Source: Cohnella hashimotonis (lineage in GTDB: Bacteria; Bacillota; Bacilli; Paenibacillales; Paenibacillaceae). From it: DNA of 64,000 nt. Location of the stretch: positions 1-64,000 of the forward strand of contig NZ_JAGRPV010000001.1 of the NCBI RefSeq assembly GCF_030014955.1, in the 5' to 3' direction. Under the pieces are notes generated by a model. That model ran no database searches. It was not told the DNA's origin and saw nothing but the letters and a program-made list of their open reading frames with translations. This document shows, piece by piece, positions 29,359-36,965 of this stretch. Every line of letters starts with the position of its first letter. Position 1 is the first letter of the stretch. The translations under genes and the position numbers were made by a program.

Positions 29359-30500
29359 GCAGCAATCGCAGCAATCGCCCGGGAGGACCGGGGAAAACGG
29401 ACCGTCCGGCACGTGGCGCGGGAGGGCCGTCCGCCTTTGGCGGTACGGCGGCAGGGCGCCGTCAAGCGGAAGGCCGTTCCGGCGGTCGGGACGAGGAGCG
29501 TTCGGCCGATCGGCGCGCATCGGACAGGCCGGGAGGCGCACGCAAGCCCGCAGGGGGCGGCTACAAACCCGGCTTCGCCGGGGAACGCAGGGACGGGGCC
29601 GGACAGCAGGCGTACGGCCGCCGGAACGAGGCCGAGGCTGCAGGGCGCGAGACGCGCATACGCGTATCGGCCTATGAGGACGAGTCGGCCGATGCCTTGT
29701 CGGCGGACGATGGGCAGGACGAGGGCGAGCATTACCTGGCCGGCAAGCACCCCGTGCTCGAGGCGCTCAAGGCCGGTCGCGCGCTCAACAAGATCTGGCT
29801 CTCTAACCAGGCTCAGAAGAGTCTCGTTCAGCCGATTTTGGAAGAAGCCAAGGGCCGCGGCGTTGTGGTCCAATACGCAGACAAGCGCAAGCTGGACAGC
29901 CTTGTGCCCGGCATCCAGCATCAAGGGGTCGTGGCGCAGGCGGCGGCGGTATCGTACGCCGAGCCCGAAGAGCTGCTCGCACGGGCGGCCGAGCGCGGAG
30001 AGGCGCCCCTGATCGTGCTGCTCGACGAGGTCGAGGATCCGCACAACCTCGGCTCCATCCTGCGGTCGGTCGACTGTACGGGGGCTCACGGCGTCATCGT
30101 GCCCAAGCGCCGCAGCGCGAGCCTGACGGCCGTCGTGGCCAAGACGAGCGCGGGCGCGGTCGAATACGTGCCCGTCGCGCGGGTGTCCAACCTGGCGCAG
30201 ACGATCGACCGGCTGAAGGAAGCCGGCGTCTGGATCGCCGGAGCGGCCGGCGAGGCGAAGGCCGACGTCTACGCGACGGACCTGACCGGGCCGATCGCGA
30301 TCGTCATCGGCAGCGAGGGCAAGGGCTTGTCCCGCCTCATCCGCGAGAAATGCGATTTTCTGATCTCACTGCCGATGTTCGGCAAGCTCAACTCGCTCAA
30401 CGCCTCGGTCGCCGCGGGCATCATCCTCTACGAAGCCGTGCGTCAGCGGCTCGCGAAGCGCGGCGGCGGTCCGGGCAAGGGCGGCCATGCTTCGCCGTGA
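29355..30500 (+). CDS. rlmB: 23S rRNA 2'-O-methyltransferase RlmB (TrmH family) with long N-terminal extension
   Basis: The 381-residue protein has a SPOUT methyltransferase domain in its last 250 residues: the L30e-like substrate-binding part opens with AGKHPVLEAL near 131, and the knot motifs include VLLDEVEDPHNLGSILRS, IGSEGKGLSRLI and LPMFGKLNSLNASVAAGIILYE. It methylates the conserved guanosine (G2251 in E. coli) or equivalent in 23S rRNA. The first 115 residues are a disordered Gly/Arg/Ala-rich stretch absent from many homologues, though it begins at a normal start 4 nt inside mrnC. The extension may aid RNA binding (inference). Confidence 0.92.
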   Translation: MSSNRSNRPGGPGKTDRPARGAGGPSAFGGTAAGRRQAEGRSGGRDEERSADRRASDRPGGARKPAGGGYKPGFAGERRDGAGQQAYGRRNEAEAAGRETRIRVSAYEDESADALSADDGQDEGEHYLAGKHPVLEALKAGRALNKIWLSNQAQKSLVQPILEEAKGRGVVVQYADKRKLDSLVPGIQHQGVVAQAAAVSYAEPEELLARAAERGEAPLIVLLDEVEDPHNLGSILRSVDCTGAHGVIVPKRRSASLTAVVAKTSAGAVEYVPVARVSNLAQTIDRLKEAGVWIAGAAGEAKADVYATDLTGPIAIVIGSEGKGLSRLIREKCDFLISLPMFGKLNSLNASVAAGIILYEAVRQRLAKRGGGPGKGGHASP

Positions 30501-31038
30501 GGACGTCCTCATCGTCGACGGCTACAACATGATCGGCGCGTGGCCAGAGCTGGACCGCCTGAAGGCGACCCGGCTGGAGGACGCGCGCGACAGGTTGCTC
30601 GACATGCTGGCGGATTACCAGGGATATCTGGGACTGAAGGTCGTAGTCGTATTCGACGCATTCCGCGTGCCCGGAGCAGGCGCCAAGCTCAAGCAGCATC
30701 GGCTCGGCGTCGTATACACCCGCGAGAAAGAAACGGCGGACGAATGCATCGAACGGCTCGTCGGCGAAGTGACCTCGGTTCGGCGGGACGTATACGTCGC
30801 CACTTCCGACCAGACGGAGCAGCACGTGGCGTTCGGGCGCGGCGCGCTGCGGCTGTCCGCGCGCGAGCTGCTGCTCGCGGTGGAAGAGAGCCGGCGCGAG
30901 ATCGGCAAGACGATTCGCAAGGCGCCGCCTCCCAAGCGTAATCCGCTGGGTGGGGTGCTGAGCGACGACGTGGCGCGGGTCTTGGAGCAGTGGCGACGGG
31001 GCGAGCGTGCGTCCGACGATTCGGGCGGCAAGTCCTAG
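30487..31038 (+). CDS. rae1: NYN-domain ribosome-dependent endoribonuclease Rae1 (YacP)
   Basis: The 183-residue NYN/PIN-like nuclease begins EDVLIVDGYNMIGAWPEL, with catalytic acidic residues in VDGYN, FDAFRVPG, KETADECIE and VATSDQTEQ. The B. subtilis homologue Rae1 cleaves mRNA in the ribosomal A site. The start overlaps the rlmB stop by 14 nt. The C-terminal 50 residues are helical and basic. It is the last gene of the cysE operon region. Confidence 0.93.
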   Translation: MLRREDVLIVDGYNMIGAWPELDRLKATRLEDARDRLLDMLADYQGYLGLKVVVVFDAFRVPGAGAKLKQHRLGVVYTREKETADECIERLVGEVTSVRRDVYVATSDQTEQHVAFGRGALRLSARELLLAVEESRREIGKTIRKAPPPKRNPLGGVLSDDVARVLEQWRRGERASDDSGGKS

Positions 31039-31176
31039 GCCGGGAGTCGAGCGGGACCTGTCTCCCTCCGCCGCTCGGGCGATCGTTGCGCCCGATATAG
31101 GCTGCAAGTCCGTTCGCCAAAACGCAAACAAATGTCCGCATTCCCCGGAAGCCTTGAATTATAAGGGTTTTCTTCA

Positions 31177-31205
31177 TTGACGCTATGGGGTACATCAAGT
31201 ATATT
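31177..31205 (+). promoter_or_regulatory. Promoter of sigH
   Basis: TTGACG (31177-31182) and TATATT (31200-31205) are separated by 17 nt, 66 nt before the sigH start. Confidence 0.8.
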
Positions 31206-31270
31206 GGTAATAGTTTGGTAGCTAGATCCAGTGCATATCCTGGAATGTCTTGAAGCCGGAGGGATGACCC

Positions 31271-31921
31271 GTGAGCGTCGACGTGAACGAGCTTGCAACA
31301 TATGAATACGACTTCAAGACCGACGAGGATATCGTAGAGTCGGTACGCGCGGGCGATTCCGAGGCACTGGAGTATCTGATCAATAAATATCGCAATTTCG
31401 TCCGGGCGAAGGCCCGTTCTTATTTTTTGATCGGCGCGGAGCGCGAGGACATCGTTCAAGAGGGCATGATCGGCCTGTACAAGTCGATCCGCGACTTCAA
31501 GGGGGACAAGCTGGCCTCCTTCAAGGCGTTCGCGGAGCTGTGCATCACGCGTCAGATCATTACCGCGATCAAGACGGCGACCCGGCAGAAGCATATTCCG
31601 CTCAATTCCTACGTTTCGCTGGACAAGCCGATCTACGACGAGGACTCCGACCGTACGCTGCTGGACGTCATCTGCGGCTCGCGCGTATGCGATCCGGAAG
31701 AGATGATCATCAACCAGGAGGAGTTCTACGGTCTCGAGGACAAGATGTCCGAGATTCTGAGCGATCTGGAACGCAAGGTATTGATGCTCTATTTGGACGG
31801 GCGCTCCTACCAGGAGATCGCCGTCGACCTCGACCGCCACGTCAAGTCCATCGACAATGCGCTTCAGCGCGTGAAGCGCAAGCTGGAGCGATACCTGGAA
31901 GTCAGGGATATCGGTCTGTAG
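31271..31921 (+). CDS. sigH: RNA polymerase sigma-H factor
   Basis: SigH (216 aa) is the sigma factor for the transition to sporulation and competence. Region 2 contains DIVQEGMIGLYKSIRDF (about 60-76), and region 4 the HTH YLDGRSYQEIAVDLDRHVKSIDNAL near 175-200. The GTG at 31271 is the start, following GGAGGGATGACCC. A SigA-type promoter precedes it and a terminator follows, so it can be transcribed independently of rae1. Confidence 0.97.
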   Translation: MSVDVNELATYEYDFKTDEDIVESVRAGDSEALEYLINKYRNFVRAKARSYFLIGAEREDIVQEGMIGLYKSIRDFKGDKLASFKAFAELCITRQIITAIKTATRQKHIPLNSYVSLDKPIYDEDSDRTLLDVICGSRVCDPEEMIINQEEFYGLEDKMSEILSDLERKVLMLYLDGRSYQEIAVDLDRHVKSIDNALQRVKRKLERYLEVRDIGL

Positions 31922-31961
31922 GTCGACCGGAACCGTCAGCTATATAGCAGAACGTACAGAG

Positions 31962-31990
31962 GCAGCGCCGGACGGCAGGCTGCTTTTTTC
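31962..31990 (+). terminator. Intrinsic terminator after sigH
   Basis: A GCAGCGCC / GGCAGGCTGC stem is followed by TTTTTT. Confidence 0.8.
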
Positions 31991-32128
31991 GTTTTTGCAG
32001 CCGCCGCGTTGGTTGGATCGGGTTTAAACAATGCTTCCGGTGGGCTAGAATAATAGAGAGCTCTGTGGCCTCGGAGTCTTAAGAACGTCCCGCGACCGAC
32101 GCCCGTACACGATTGTCAAGCTTTCTCG

Positions 32129-32157
32129 TTGACATTGCCTATGGGCTATGATAAATT
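32129..32157 (+). promoter_or_regulatory. Promoter of the rpmG-secE-nusG genes
   Basis: A perfect TTGACA (32129-32134) is followed after 17 nt by TAAATT (32152-32157). It drives the leader that begins with the small open reading frame at 32185. Confidence 0.7.
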
Positions 32158-32184
32158 ACTTTAGTAACCTTAAGGTGGAGTTTT

Positions 32185-32244
32185 ATGCGCAGCCCTGAAT
32201 ATGGTGTGATACGCCAGGTGTCGTTGTCGTACGTAACGGCTTAG
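32185..32244 (+). CDS. Candidate 19-residue leader peptide
   Basis: The peptide begins MRSPEYGVIR and ends SLSYVTA. It has a good ribosome-binding site, AAGGTGGAG, 4 nt before ATG and sits between the promoter and rpmG. A two-part hairpin begins within its last third: ATACGCC (32209-32215) pairs with GGCGTAT (32244-32250), and inside it GTCGTT (32220-32225) pairs with AACGGC (32235-32240). Nine Ts follow 18 nt later (32269-32277). It could regulate rpmG-secE-nusG by attenuation; it may equally be a chance frame. Confidence 0.35.
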   Translation: MRSPEYGVIRQVSLSYVTA

Positions 32245-32308
32245 GCGTATTAACCCGGATTCAATGTCTTTTTTTTTGTGATCTGGCACAGCCCGGGAGG
32301 TGGAACAG

Positions 32309-32458
32309 ATGCGGGTAATCATCACCCTCGCTTGCACGAACTGCAAGCAGCGGAATTATGCGACGACCAAGAACAAGCGCACGCACTCCGATCGCATCGA
32401 ACTGAAGAAGTTCTGCAAGTTCTGCAATGAGCACACGGCTCATCGCGAGACGCGCTAA
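32309..32458 (+). CDS. rpmG: 50S ribosomal protein L33
   Basis: L33 (49 aa) is a small 50S protein. It has the zinc-ribbon form, with CTNC at residues 9-12 and CKFC near 36-39, and the conserved NYATTKNKR stretch. GGGAGGTGG lies 5 nt before the ATG. secE follows after 20 nt, as is usual in Bacilli. Confidence 0.97.
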   Translation: MRVIITLACTNCKQRNYATTKNKRTHSDRIELKKFCKFCNEHTAHRETR

Positions 32459-32478
32459 GCTCTAGGAGGTTTTGGGAC

Positions 32479-32688
32479 GTGACTTTCCTGGCCAAAATGA
32501 AACAGAGCTTTGGGTCCTTTACTTCGTTCTTTGCCGATAGTTGGAGTGAACTGAAGAAGGTCCGCTGGCCCAAACGTAAAGAGTTGATCAGCTACACGCT
32601 CGTCGTGATCGTGACGGTCGTGATCGTAACTATTTACTTCTGGGTGCTGGACGTCATCATTTCGCGCTTGATCGACCTCGTCATTTAA
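32479..32688 (+). CDS. secE: Preprotein translocase subunit SecE
   Basis: SecE (69 aa) is the essential small subunit of SecYEG. An amphipathic helix with the family sequence SWSELKKVRWPKRKEL (about 21-36) leads to one membrane helix (LVVIVTVVIVTIYFWVLDVI). The GTG start at 32479 is preceded by GGAGG. nusG follows directly. Confidence 0.96.
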   Translation: MTFLAKMKQSFGSFTSFFADSWSELKKVRWPKRKELISYTLVVIVTVVIVTIYFWVLDVIISRLIDLVI

Positions 32689-32714
32689 CGCGGAACCCAA
32701 AGGTGGCTTTTCCG

Positions 32715-33248
32715 ATGGAAAAAAGATGGTATGTAGTACACACGTACTCCGGTTACGAGAACAAGGTTAAGGCGAACCTGGAGAAGCGCGTGGAATCGAT
32801 GGGCATGCAGGACAAGATTTTTCGCGTGCTCGTGCCCATGGAGGAAGAACTCGTCAACAAGGACGGCAAGAAAAAGACCGTGATGCGCAAGGTGTATCCG
32901 GGCTACGTCCTCGTCGAGATGATTCAGACGGACGATTCCTGGTACGTGGTCCGCAACACGCCCGGCGTTACCGGGTTTGTCGGATCGACCGGATCGGGAT
33001 CGAAGCCTACGGCCCTGCTGCCCGAAGAAGTGGATCAGATTCTGAAACACATGGGCATGGAGGAGCCGAAGCCGGTCATCGACTTCGAATTGAAGGAGAA
33101 TGTCCGCGTCAAGGTAGGCCCCTTCGCGAACTTCGTCGGGTCGGTCGAAGAGATCCTTCACGACAAGAGCAAGCTGAAGGTGCACGTCAACATGTTCGGC
33201 AGAGAAACCCCGCTTGAGCTGGATTACACTCAGGTGGAGAAGATATAA
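32715..33248 (+). CDS. nusG: Transcription termination/antitermination protein NusG
   Basis: NusG (177 aa) binds RNA polymerase and modulates pausing and termination. The NGN domain opens MEKRWYVVHTYSGYENKV, and the KOW motif near the C-terminus reads VKVGPFANFVGSVEEI (about 127-143). ATG 32715 is preferred because AAAGGTGG lies 8 nt before it; the GTG at 32703 would overlap that site. It joins secE and the ribosomal protein genes in the conserved order. Confidence 0.96.
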   Translation: MEKRWYVVHTYSGYENKVKANLEKRVESMGMQDKIFRVLVPMEEELVNKDGKKKTVMRKVYPGYVLVEMIQTDDSWYVVRNTPGVTGFVGSTGSGSKPTALLPEEVDQILKHMGMEEPKPVIDFELKENVRVKVGPFANFVGSVEEILHDKSKLKVHVNMFGRETPLELDYTQVEKI

Positions 33249-33356
33249 TAGTCTGGCGAATGGGGGCGTTCGCGCCGCCGCTCGCAGGTTTCTGGATTTG
33301 AGCGGGAGGGACCAAGCATCCCGTTATACCGCATTTTGAGCTGGAGGTGCAACAAC

Positions 33357-33782
33357 ATGGCAAAAAAGGTCATTAAAATGGTCAAGCTGCAGGTGCCGGC
33401 CGGCAAGGCTAACCCTGCGCCGCCTATCGGTCCCGCACTGGGTCAAGCAGGCGTTAATATCATGGCCTTCTGTAAGGAATTCAACGCGCGTACGGCTGAC
33501 CAAGCCGGCCTGATCATTCCGGTCGTCATCACCGTATTCGAAGACCGTTCCTTTACGTTCGAGACGAAGACGCCGCCTGCGGCAGTACTGCTTCGCGTCG
33601 CTGCTGGCATTCCGAAGGGATCCGGCGAGCCGAACAAGAAGAAGGTCGCTACCGTTAAGCGCGCGAAGGTTCGCGAGATCGCCGAGCAGAAGATGCAGGA
33701 TCTCAACGCGGCATCCGTCGAAGCGGCTATGCGTATGGTCGAAGGCACGGCGCGCAGCATGGGCGTCGTCATCGAAGACTAA
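33357..33782 (+). CDS. rplK: 50S ribosomal protein L11
   Basis: L11 (141 aa) forms the GTPase-associated centre and mediates stringent-response sensing with RelA. The family opening [20 protein letters not shown] and [19 protein letters not shown] are present. ATG 33357 with GGAGGTG 7 nt upstream is the start; an earlier in-frame ATG at 33336 lacks one. rplA follows after 108 nt. Confidence 0.97.
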   Translation: MAKKVIKMVKLQVPAGKANPAPPIGPALGQAGVNIMAFCKEFNARTADQAGLIIPVVITVFEDRSFTFETKTPPAAVLLRVAAGIPKGSGEPNKKKVATVKRAKVREIAEQKMQDLNAASVEAAMRMVEGTARSMGVVIED

Positions 33783-33890
33783 TCACAGCGGACCTGATAT
33801 AGGGATCGCGATCGCGCTTCGGACCGTCCTTGGGACGAAGGGCGAAGTGGGAGGAGACTTCCGTTACTACCACACAAGGAGGAGAACTAC

Positions 33891-34586
33891 ATGGCTAAGC
33901 ACGGCAAGAAGTACCAAGAAGCCGCCAAGCTGATCGACCGCGACGCAACGTATGAAGCTGCGGAAGCGATCGAGCTTGTGAAGCAAGCGGCCAAGGCTAA
34001 GTTCGACGAATCCGTCGAAGTAGCCGTCCGTCTCGGCGTCGATCCGAGAAAGCAAGATCAGAACGTACGCGGCGTCGTCGTCCTGCCTCACGGCACGGGC
34101 AAGACCCAGCGCGTGCTTGTATTCGCCAAGGGCGATAAGCTTAAGGAAGCCGAAGCCGCTGGCGCTGACTATGTCGGCGACACGGACCTCATCAACAAGA
34201 TCCAGCAGGGCTGGTTCGAATTCGACGTCTGCGTAGCGACGCCGGATATGATGAGCGAAGTCGGCAAGCTCGGCCGTATCCTCGGCGGTAAGGGCCTCAT
34301 GCCTAACCCGAAAGCCGGCACGGTTACGAACGACGTAACCAAGGCGGTCCAAGAGATCAAGGCCGGTAAGATCGAGTACCGTCTGGACAAGGCAGGTCAG
34401 ATTCACGCTCCGATCGGCAAGGTATCCTTCGATTCGGCGAAGCTCGCCGACAACCTGAAGGCCCTGGTCGACGCGCTGAACCGCGCCAAGCCATCCGCTG
34501 CTAAGGGCGTATACCTGAAGAACATCTCGATCTCCTCGACGATGGGCCCGGGTGCGCGTCTGAACGTTTCGGCATACCGTCTCTAA
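33891..34586 (+). CDS. rplA: 50S ribosomal protein L1
   Basis: L1 (231 aa) builds the L1 stalk and binds 23S rRNA helix 76-78. The family motif [17 protein letters not shown] is present at about 132-148. AAGGAGGAG precedes the start by 7 nt. In many bacteria L1 represses its own mRNA; the 108-nt leader has hairpins, but no clear L1 site was identified. Confidence 0.97.
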   Translation: MAKHGKKYQEAAKLIDRDATYEAAEAIELVKQAAKAKFDESVEVAVRLGVDPRKQDQNVRGVVVLPHGTGKTQRVLVFAKGDKLKEAEAAGADYVGDTDLINKIQQGWFEFDVCVATPDMMSEVGKLGRILGGKGLMPNPKAGTVTNDVTKAVQEIKAGKIEYRLDKAGQIHAPIGKVSFDSAKLADNLKALVDALNRAKPSAAKGVYLKNISISSTMGPGARLNVSAYRL

Positions 34587-34603
34587 TCGCCAGCTTTTGG
34601 CGG

Positions 34604-34633
34604 TTGACAGACCGAGTATGGACGTGTTACTTT
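34604..34633 (+). promoter_or_regulatory. Promoter of rplJ-rplL
   Basis: TTGACA (34604-34609) and TACTTT (34628-34633) are 18 nt apart, downstream of rplA. This separates L10/L12 transcription from L11/L1. Confidence 0.7.
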
Positions 34634-34639
34634 AATCAA

Positions 34640-34790
34640 GTTGAATATTGATACCGTAGACCGTAGGTGCCGCGAGGCTTAATTTCCTACCGAGGTGTGT
34701 GCATACATTCGTTACCCGTCCTTGCCTTGCAGGGATGCGTAAGATTAATGTAACGTCATGCCTCCGCGATGTCTGCGGGGGCATTTTTAA
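34640..34790 (+). promoter_or_regulatory. Ribosomal protein L10 leader RNA
   Basis: The leader has the features of the known L10 autoregulatory leader: ACCGTAGACCGTAGGTGCCG near 34652, GAGGCTTAATTTCC near 34674, and CTACCGAGGTGTGT near 34687. These form the kink-turn-like site bound by L10(L12)4. The terminator hairpin ATGCCTCCGC / GCGGGGGCAT at 34758-34784, followed by Ts, gives feedback attenuation of rplJ-rplL. Confidence 0.88.
34758..34788 (+). terminator. Attenuator hairpin in the L10 leader
   Basis: Stem ATGCCTCCGC / GCGGGGGCAT with loop GATGTCT is followed by TTTT. It lies 74 nt before rplJ and is probably conditional. Confidence 0.8.
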
Positions 34791-34861
34791 TGCCTTCGTG
34801 AAGGCCAATAGCCTTATAGACGATCGATACGGTGAAGTCCTACGACCAGGAGGTGTACCAA

Positions 34862-35365
34862 ATGGCAAATGCAAAGATTATCGAAGCCAAGCAGCAGGAA
34901 GTCGAAGCGATCGCCGCCAAGCTGAAGTCCAGCGCGAGCACGGTCGTTGCCGATTACCGCGGCCTGAACGTCGCTCAAGTCACGGAACTTCGCAAGCGTC
35001 TGCGCGAAGCCGGCATCGAATTCCAAGTGTTGAAGAACTCGCTCGTCAGCCGCGCTGCGGCTAGCGTCGAGCTGAGCGACCTGGATGCCGTCCTGACGGG
35101 TCCTACCGCTGTAGCGTTCAGCTCTACGGACGTCGTTGCCGCAGCGAAGATCCTGAACGACTTCGCTAAGAAGAACGATGCGCTTAAGCTGAAAGGCGGC
35201 GTCATCGAAGGTCGCTTTATCGACGCTGCTCAAGTCAAGGCACTGGCTGATCTGCCTTCCCGCGAAGGTTTGCTCTCCATGCTCCTCAGCGTCCTGCAAG
35301 CGCCGATCCGCAACTTCGCGCTGGCCGTCAAGGCTGTCGCCGAGAAGAACGAAGCAAGCGCATAA
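34862..35365 (+). CDS. rplJ: 50S ribosomal protein L10
   Basis: L10 (167 aa) anchors the L12 dimers on the ribosomal stalk and binds its own mRNA leader. The N-terminal RNA-binding part includes [21 protein letters not shown], and the C-terminal helix carries the L12 docking sites. The ATG at 34862 follows CAGGAGGTGTACCA; the in-frame ATG at 34832 is less well placed. rplL follows after 76 nt. Confidence 0.97.
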   Translation: MANAKIIEAKQQEVEAIAAKLKSSASTVVADYRGLNVAQVTELRKRLREAGIEFQVLKNSLVSRAAASVELSDLDAVLTGPTAVAFSSTDVVAAAKILNDFAKKNDALKLKGGVIEGRFIDAAQVKALADLPSREGLLSMLLSVLQAPIRNFALAVKAVAEKNEASA

Positions 35366-35441
35366 GTCGAACGCCTCGGTTTTCGGGGCGCGCGAATTGA
35401 CTTTCCACCAACAAATTATCTAATTTAACGGAGGTACTACC

Positions 35442-35801
35442 ATGAGCAAAGAGGCCATCTTGGAAGCCATCAAAGGCATGAGCGTCCTGGAACTGAACGA
35501 CCTGGTCAAGGCAATCGAAGAAGAATTCGGCGTAACTGCCGCTGCACCTGTTGCAGCTGGCGCAGTTGCAGTAGCTGAAGTTGAAGAGCAAACTGAATTC
35601 GACGTTATCCTGCTCGAAGCTGGCGCTTCCAAGATCAACGTCATCAAGGTTGTTCGCGAAATCACGGGTCTCGGCCTGAAGGAAGCGAAGGACGTTGTCG
35701 ACAACGCTCCTAAAGCTGTTAAAGAAAAAGTGGCTAAGGACGAAGCTGACGCTGTTAAGGCTAAGCTCGAAGAAGCCGGCGCTAAGGTCGAAGTTAAGTA
35801 A
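35442..35801 (+). CDS. rplL: 50S ribosomal protein L7/L12
   Basis: L7/L12 (119 aa) is the flexible stalk protein that recruits translation factors. An N-terminal dimerisation helix, an alanine-rich hinge ([17 protein letters not shown]) and a C-terminal domain containing [20 protein letters not shown] are all present. CGGAGG lies 8 nt before the start. A terminator-like hairpin follows. Confidence 0.98.
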   Translation: MSKEAILEAIKGMSVLELNDLVKAIEEEFGVTAAAPVAAGAVAVAEVEEQTEFDVILLEAGASKINVIKVVREITGLGLKEAKDVVDNAPKAVKEKVAKDEADAVKAKLEEAGAKVEVK

Positions 35802-35823
35802 TCTAGCTTAACAATCGAATCGC

Positions 35824-35853
35824 AAACCCCTTGAAGCTTGCTTCGAGGGGTTT
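35824..35853 (+). terminator. Hairpin after rplL
   Basis: AAACCCCTTGAAG pairs with CTTCGAGGGGTTT across a CTTG loop, followed by TTTGTG. It is probably a partial terminator for the ribosomal protein genes. Confidence 0.7.
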
Positions 35854-35882
35854 GTGCATGTTTGTGCAGAGGGGACGAGGAG

Positions 35883-36488
35883 ATGGCTGACCACTACTAT
35901 ACGCAGCAGCCCAGCGCGCGCAGCGACCGCAAAAAAATCGAGGCCGTTCTGCGGGGGCAGAAACTTCAGTTCGTCTCCGACTCCGGCGTGTTCTCGCGAG
36001 ACGGGGTGGACTACGGCAGCCGGGTGCTCATTGAGCATATCGAATTGAAGCAGCAGGATCGCGTGCTTGACGTAGGTTGCGGCTACGGTCCGATCGGCTT
36101 GACGTCGGCCCGCCTCGTGCCGCGAGGACATGTGACGATGCTTGACGTGAACGAACGCGCCGTTGCACTGAGCCGGGAAAACGCCGCGCTCAACGGTATA
36201 GGCAACGTGGACATTCAAGTTAGCGATTTGTACGAAGCGGTGAACGGCAAGACGTTCGATGTCATCTTGTCCAATCCGCCGATTCGGGCAGGCAAGGCGG
36301 TCGTGCACCGCATTCTCGAGGAGGCGCCTGCGCATTTAAATCCCGGCGGATCGCTCTGGATCGTCATTCAGAACAAGCAAGGCGCGCCGAGCGCGAGAGC
36401 CAAGCTTGAAGCATGCTTCGGAGAAGATCAGGTGAGCGAAGCGGGCAAAGACAAAGGGTATCGCGTGTACCGGGCGGTCAAGGCTTAA
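35883..36488 (+). CDS. ybxB: RsmC-like class I SAM-dependent methyltransferase (YbxB)
   Basis: The 201-residue protein has a Rossmann-type SAM domain: VLDVGCGYGPIG (motif I, about 62-73) and ILSNPPIRAG (motif IV, about 132-141), which implies N-methylation of a base. Homologues in Bacilli sit between rplL and rpoB and are classed with 16S rRNA guanine methyltransferases; the target has not been shown. The ATG at 35883 has AGAGGGG 8 nt upstream; the longer frame from 35838 has none. Confidence 0.9.
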   Translation: MADHYYTQQPSARSDRKKIEAVLRGQKLQFVSDSGVFSRDGVDYGSRVLIEHIELKQQDRVLDVGCGYGPIGLTSARLVPRGHVTMLDVNERAVALSRENAALNGIGNVDIQVSDLYEAVNGKTFDVILSNPPIRAGKAVVHRILEEAPAHLNPGGSLWIVIQNKQGAPSARAKLEACFGEDQVSEAGKDKGYRVYRAVKA

Positions 36489-36589
36489 GAGAAGGCGGCT
36501 TTACCGCCGTAGCATGCGGTCTCAGGTCCGATGCCATATTTATAGCCCCAGTGCGCGCTGCAAGTGAATTTCGCGTCTGAAAATCGCGT

Positions 36590-36618
36590 TTGACCTGAAT
36601 AGGCGGTTGTGTTACTAT
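36590..36618 (+). promoter_or_regulatory. Promoter of rpoB-rpoC
   Basis: TTGACC (36590-36595) and TACTAT (36613-36618) are 17 nt apart. A leader of about 340 nt would precede rpoB. Confidence 0.7.
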
Positions 36619-36965
36619 TAGAAGATGTCAGATTTAAGATGGGCTAGTTGTCTGTATGTAAAGAAGTTATTCGATTAGCGCCATTCAGAGGAATAAAAAT
36701 ACGCCGATTGGCGTATATTGGGTGAATGGGCTGGATATGTGTGCCATTGTGCCTCCGTTTGGGGCATAGGGGCTTTTATTTGTTTGCCGCTGTGATTTTG
36801 TATGCACATTGCGCATGTTGCGTCCTCCCGCTGTTATTTTACCCACTTTCCGCGTTTTATCATAACCGCAGGGTTCTCCGCGGACGGCTGCCTCTGCTAG
36901 TGCTGGAGAGAGGATCTCGCTCCGCTACCATATGCTTCACAGTAGACTGAAGGGGTGAGGATAAG
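36619..36965 (+). other. Long untranslated leader of rpoB
   Basis: This gap of about 345 nt contains a small hairpin ATACGCC-gatt-GGCGTAT (36699-36716) and otherwise shows no known RNA family. A frame of 74 codons (36726-36950) has no ribosome-binding site and a chance-like composition, so it is not called. Confidence 0.4.

Noticed and set aside
31922..32128. tRNA or small RNA gene between sigH and rpmG
   Set aside because: No cloverleaf or T-loop motif is present; only a terminator and a later promoter were found.
33783..33890. L1 autoregulatory site before rplA
   Set aside because: Hairpins are present, but no convincing mimic of the 23S L1-binding site could be identified by eye.
36726..36950. 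74-codon frame before rpoB
   Set aside because: It has no ribosome-binding site and a cysteine- and leucine-rich chance composition; it lies in the rpoB leader.
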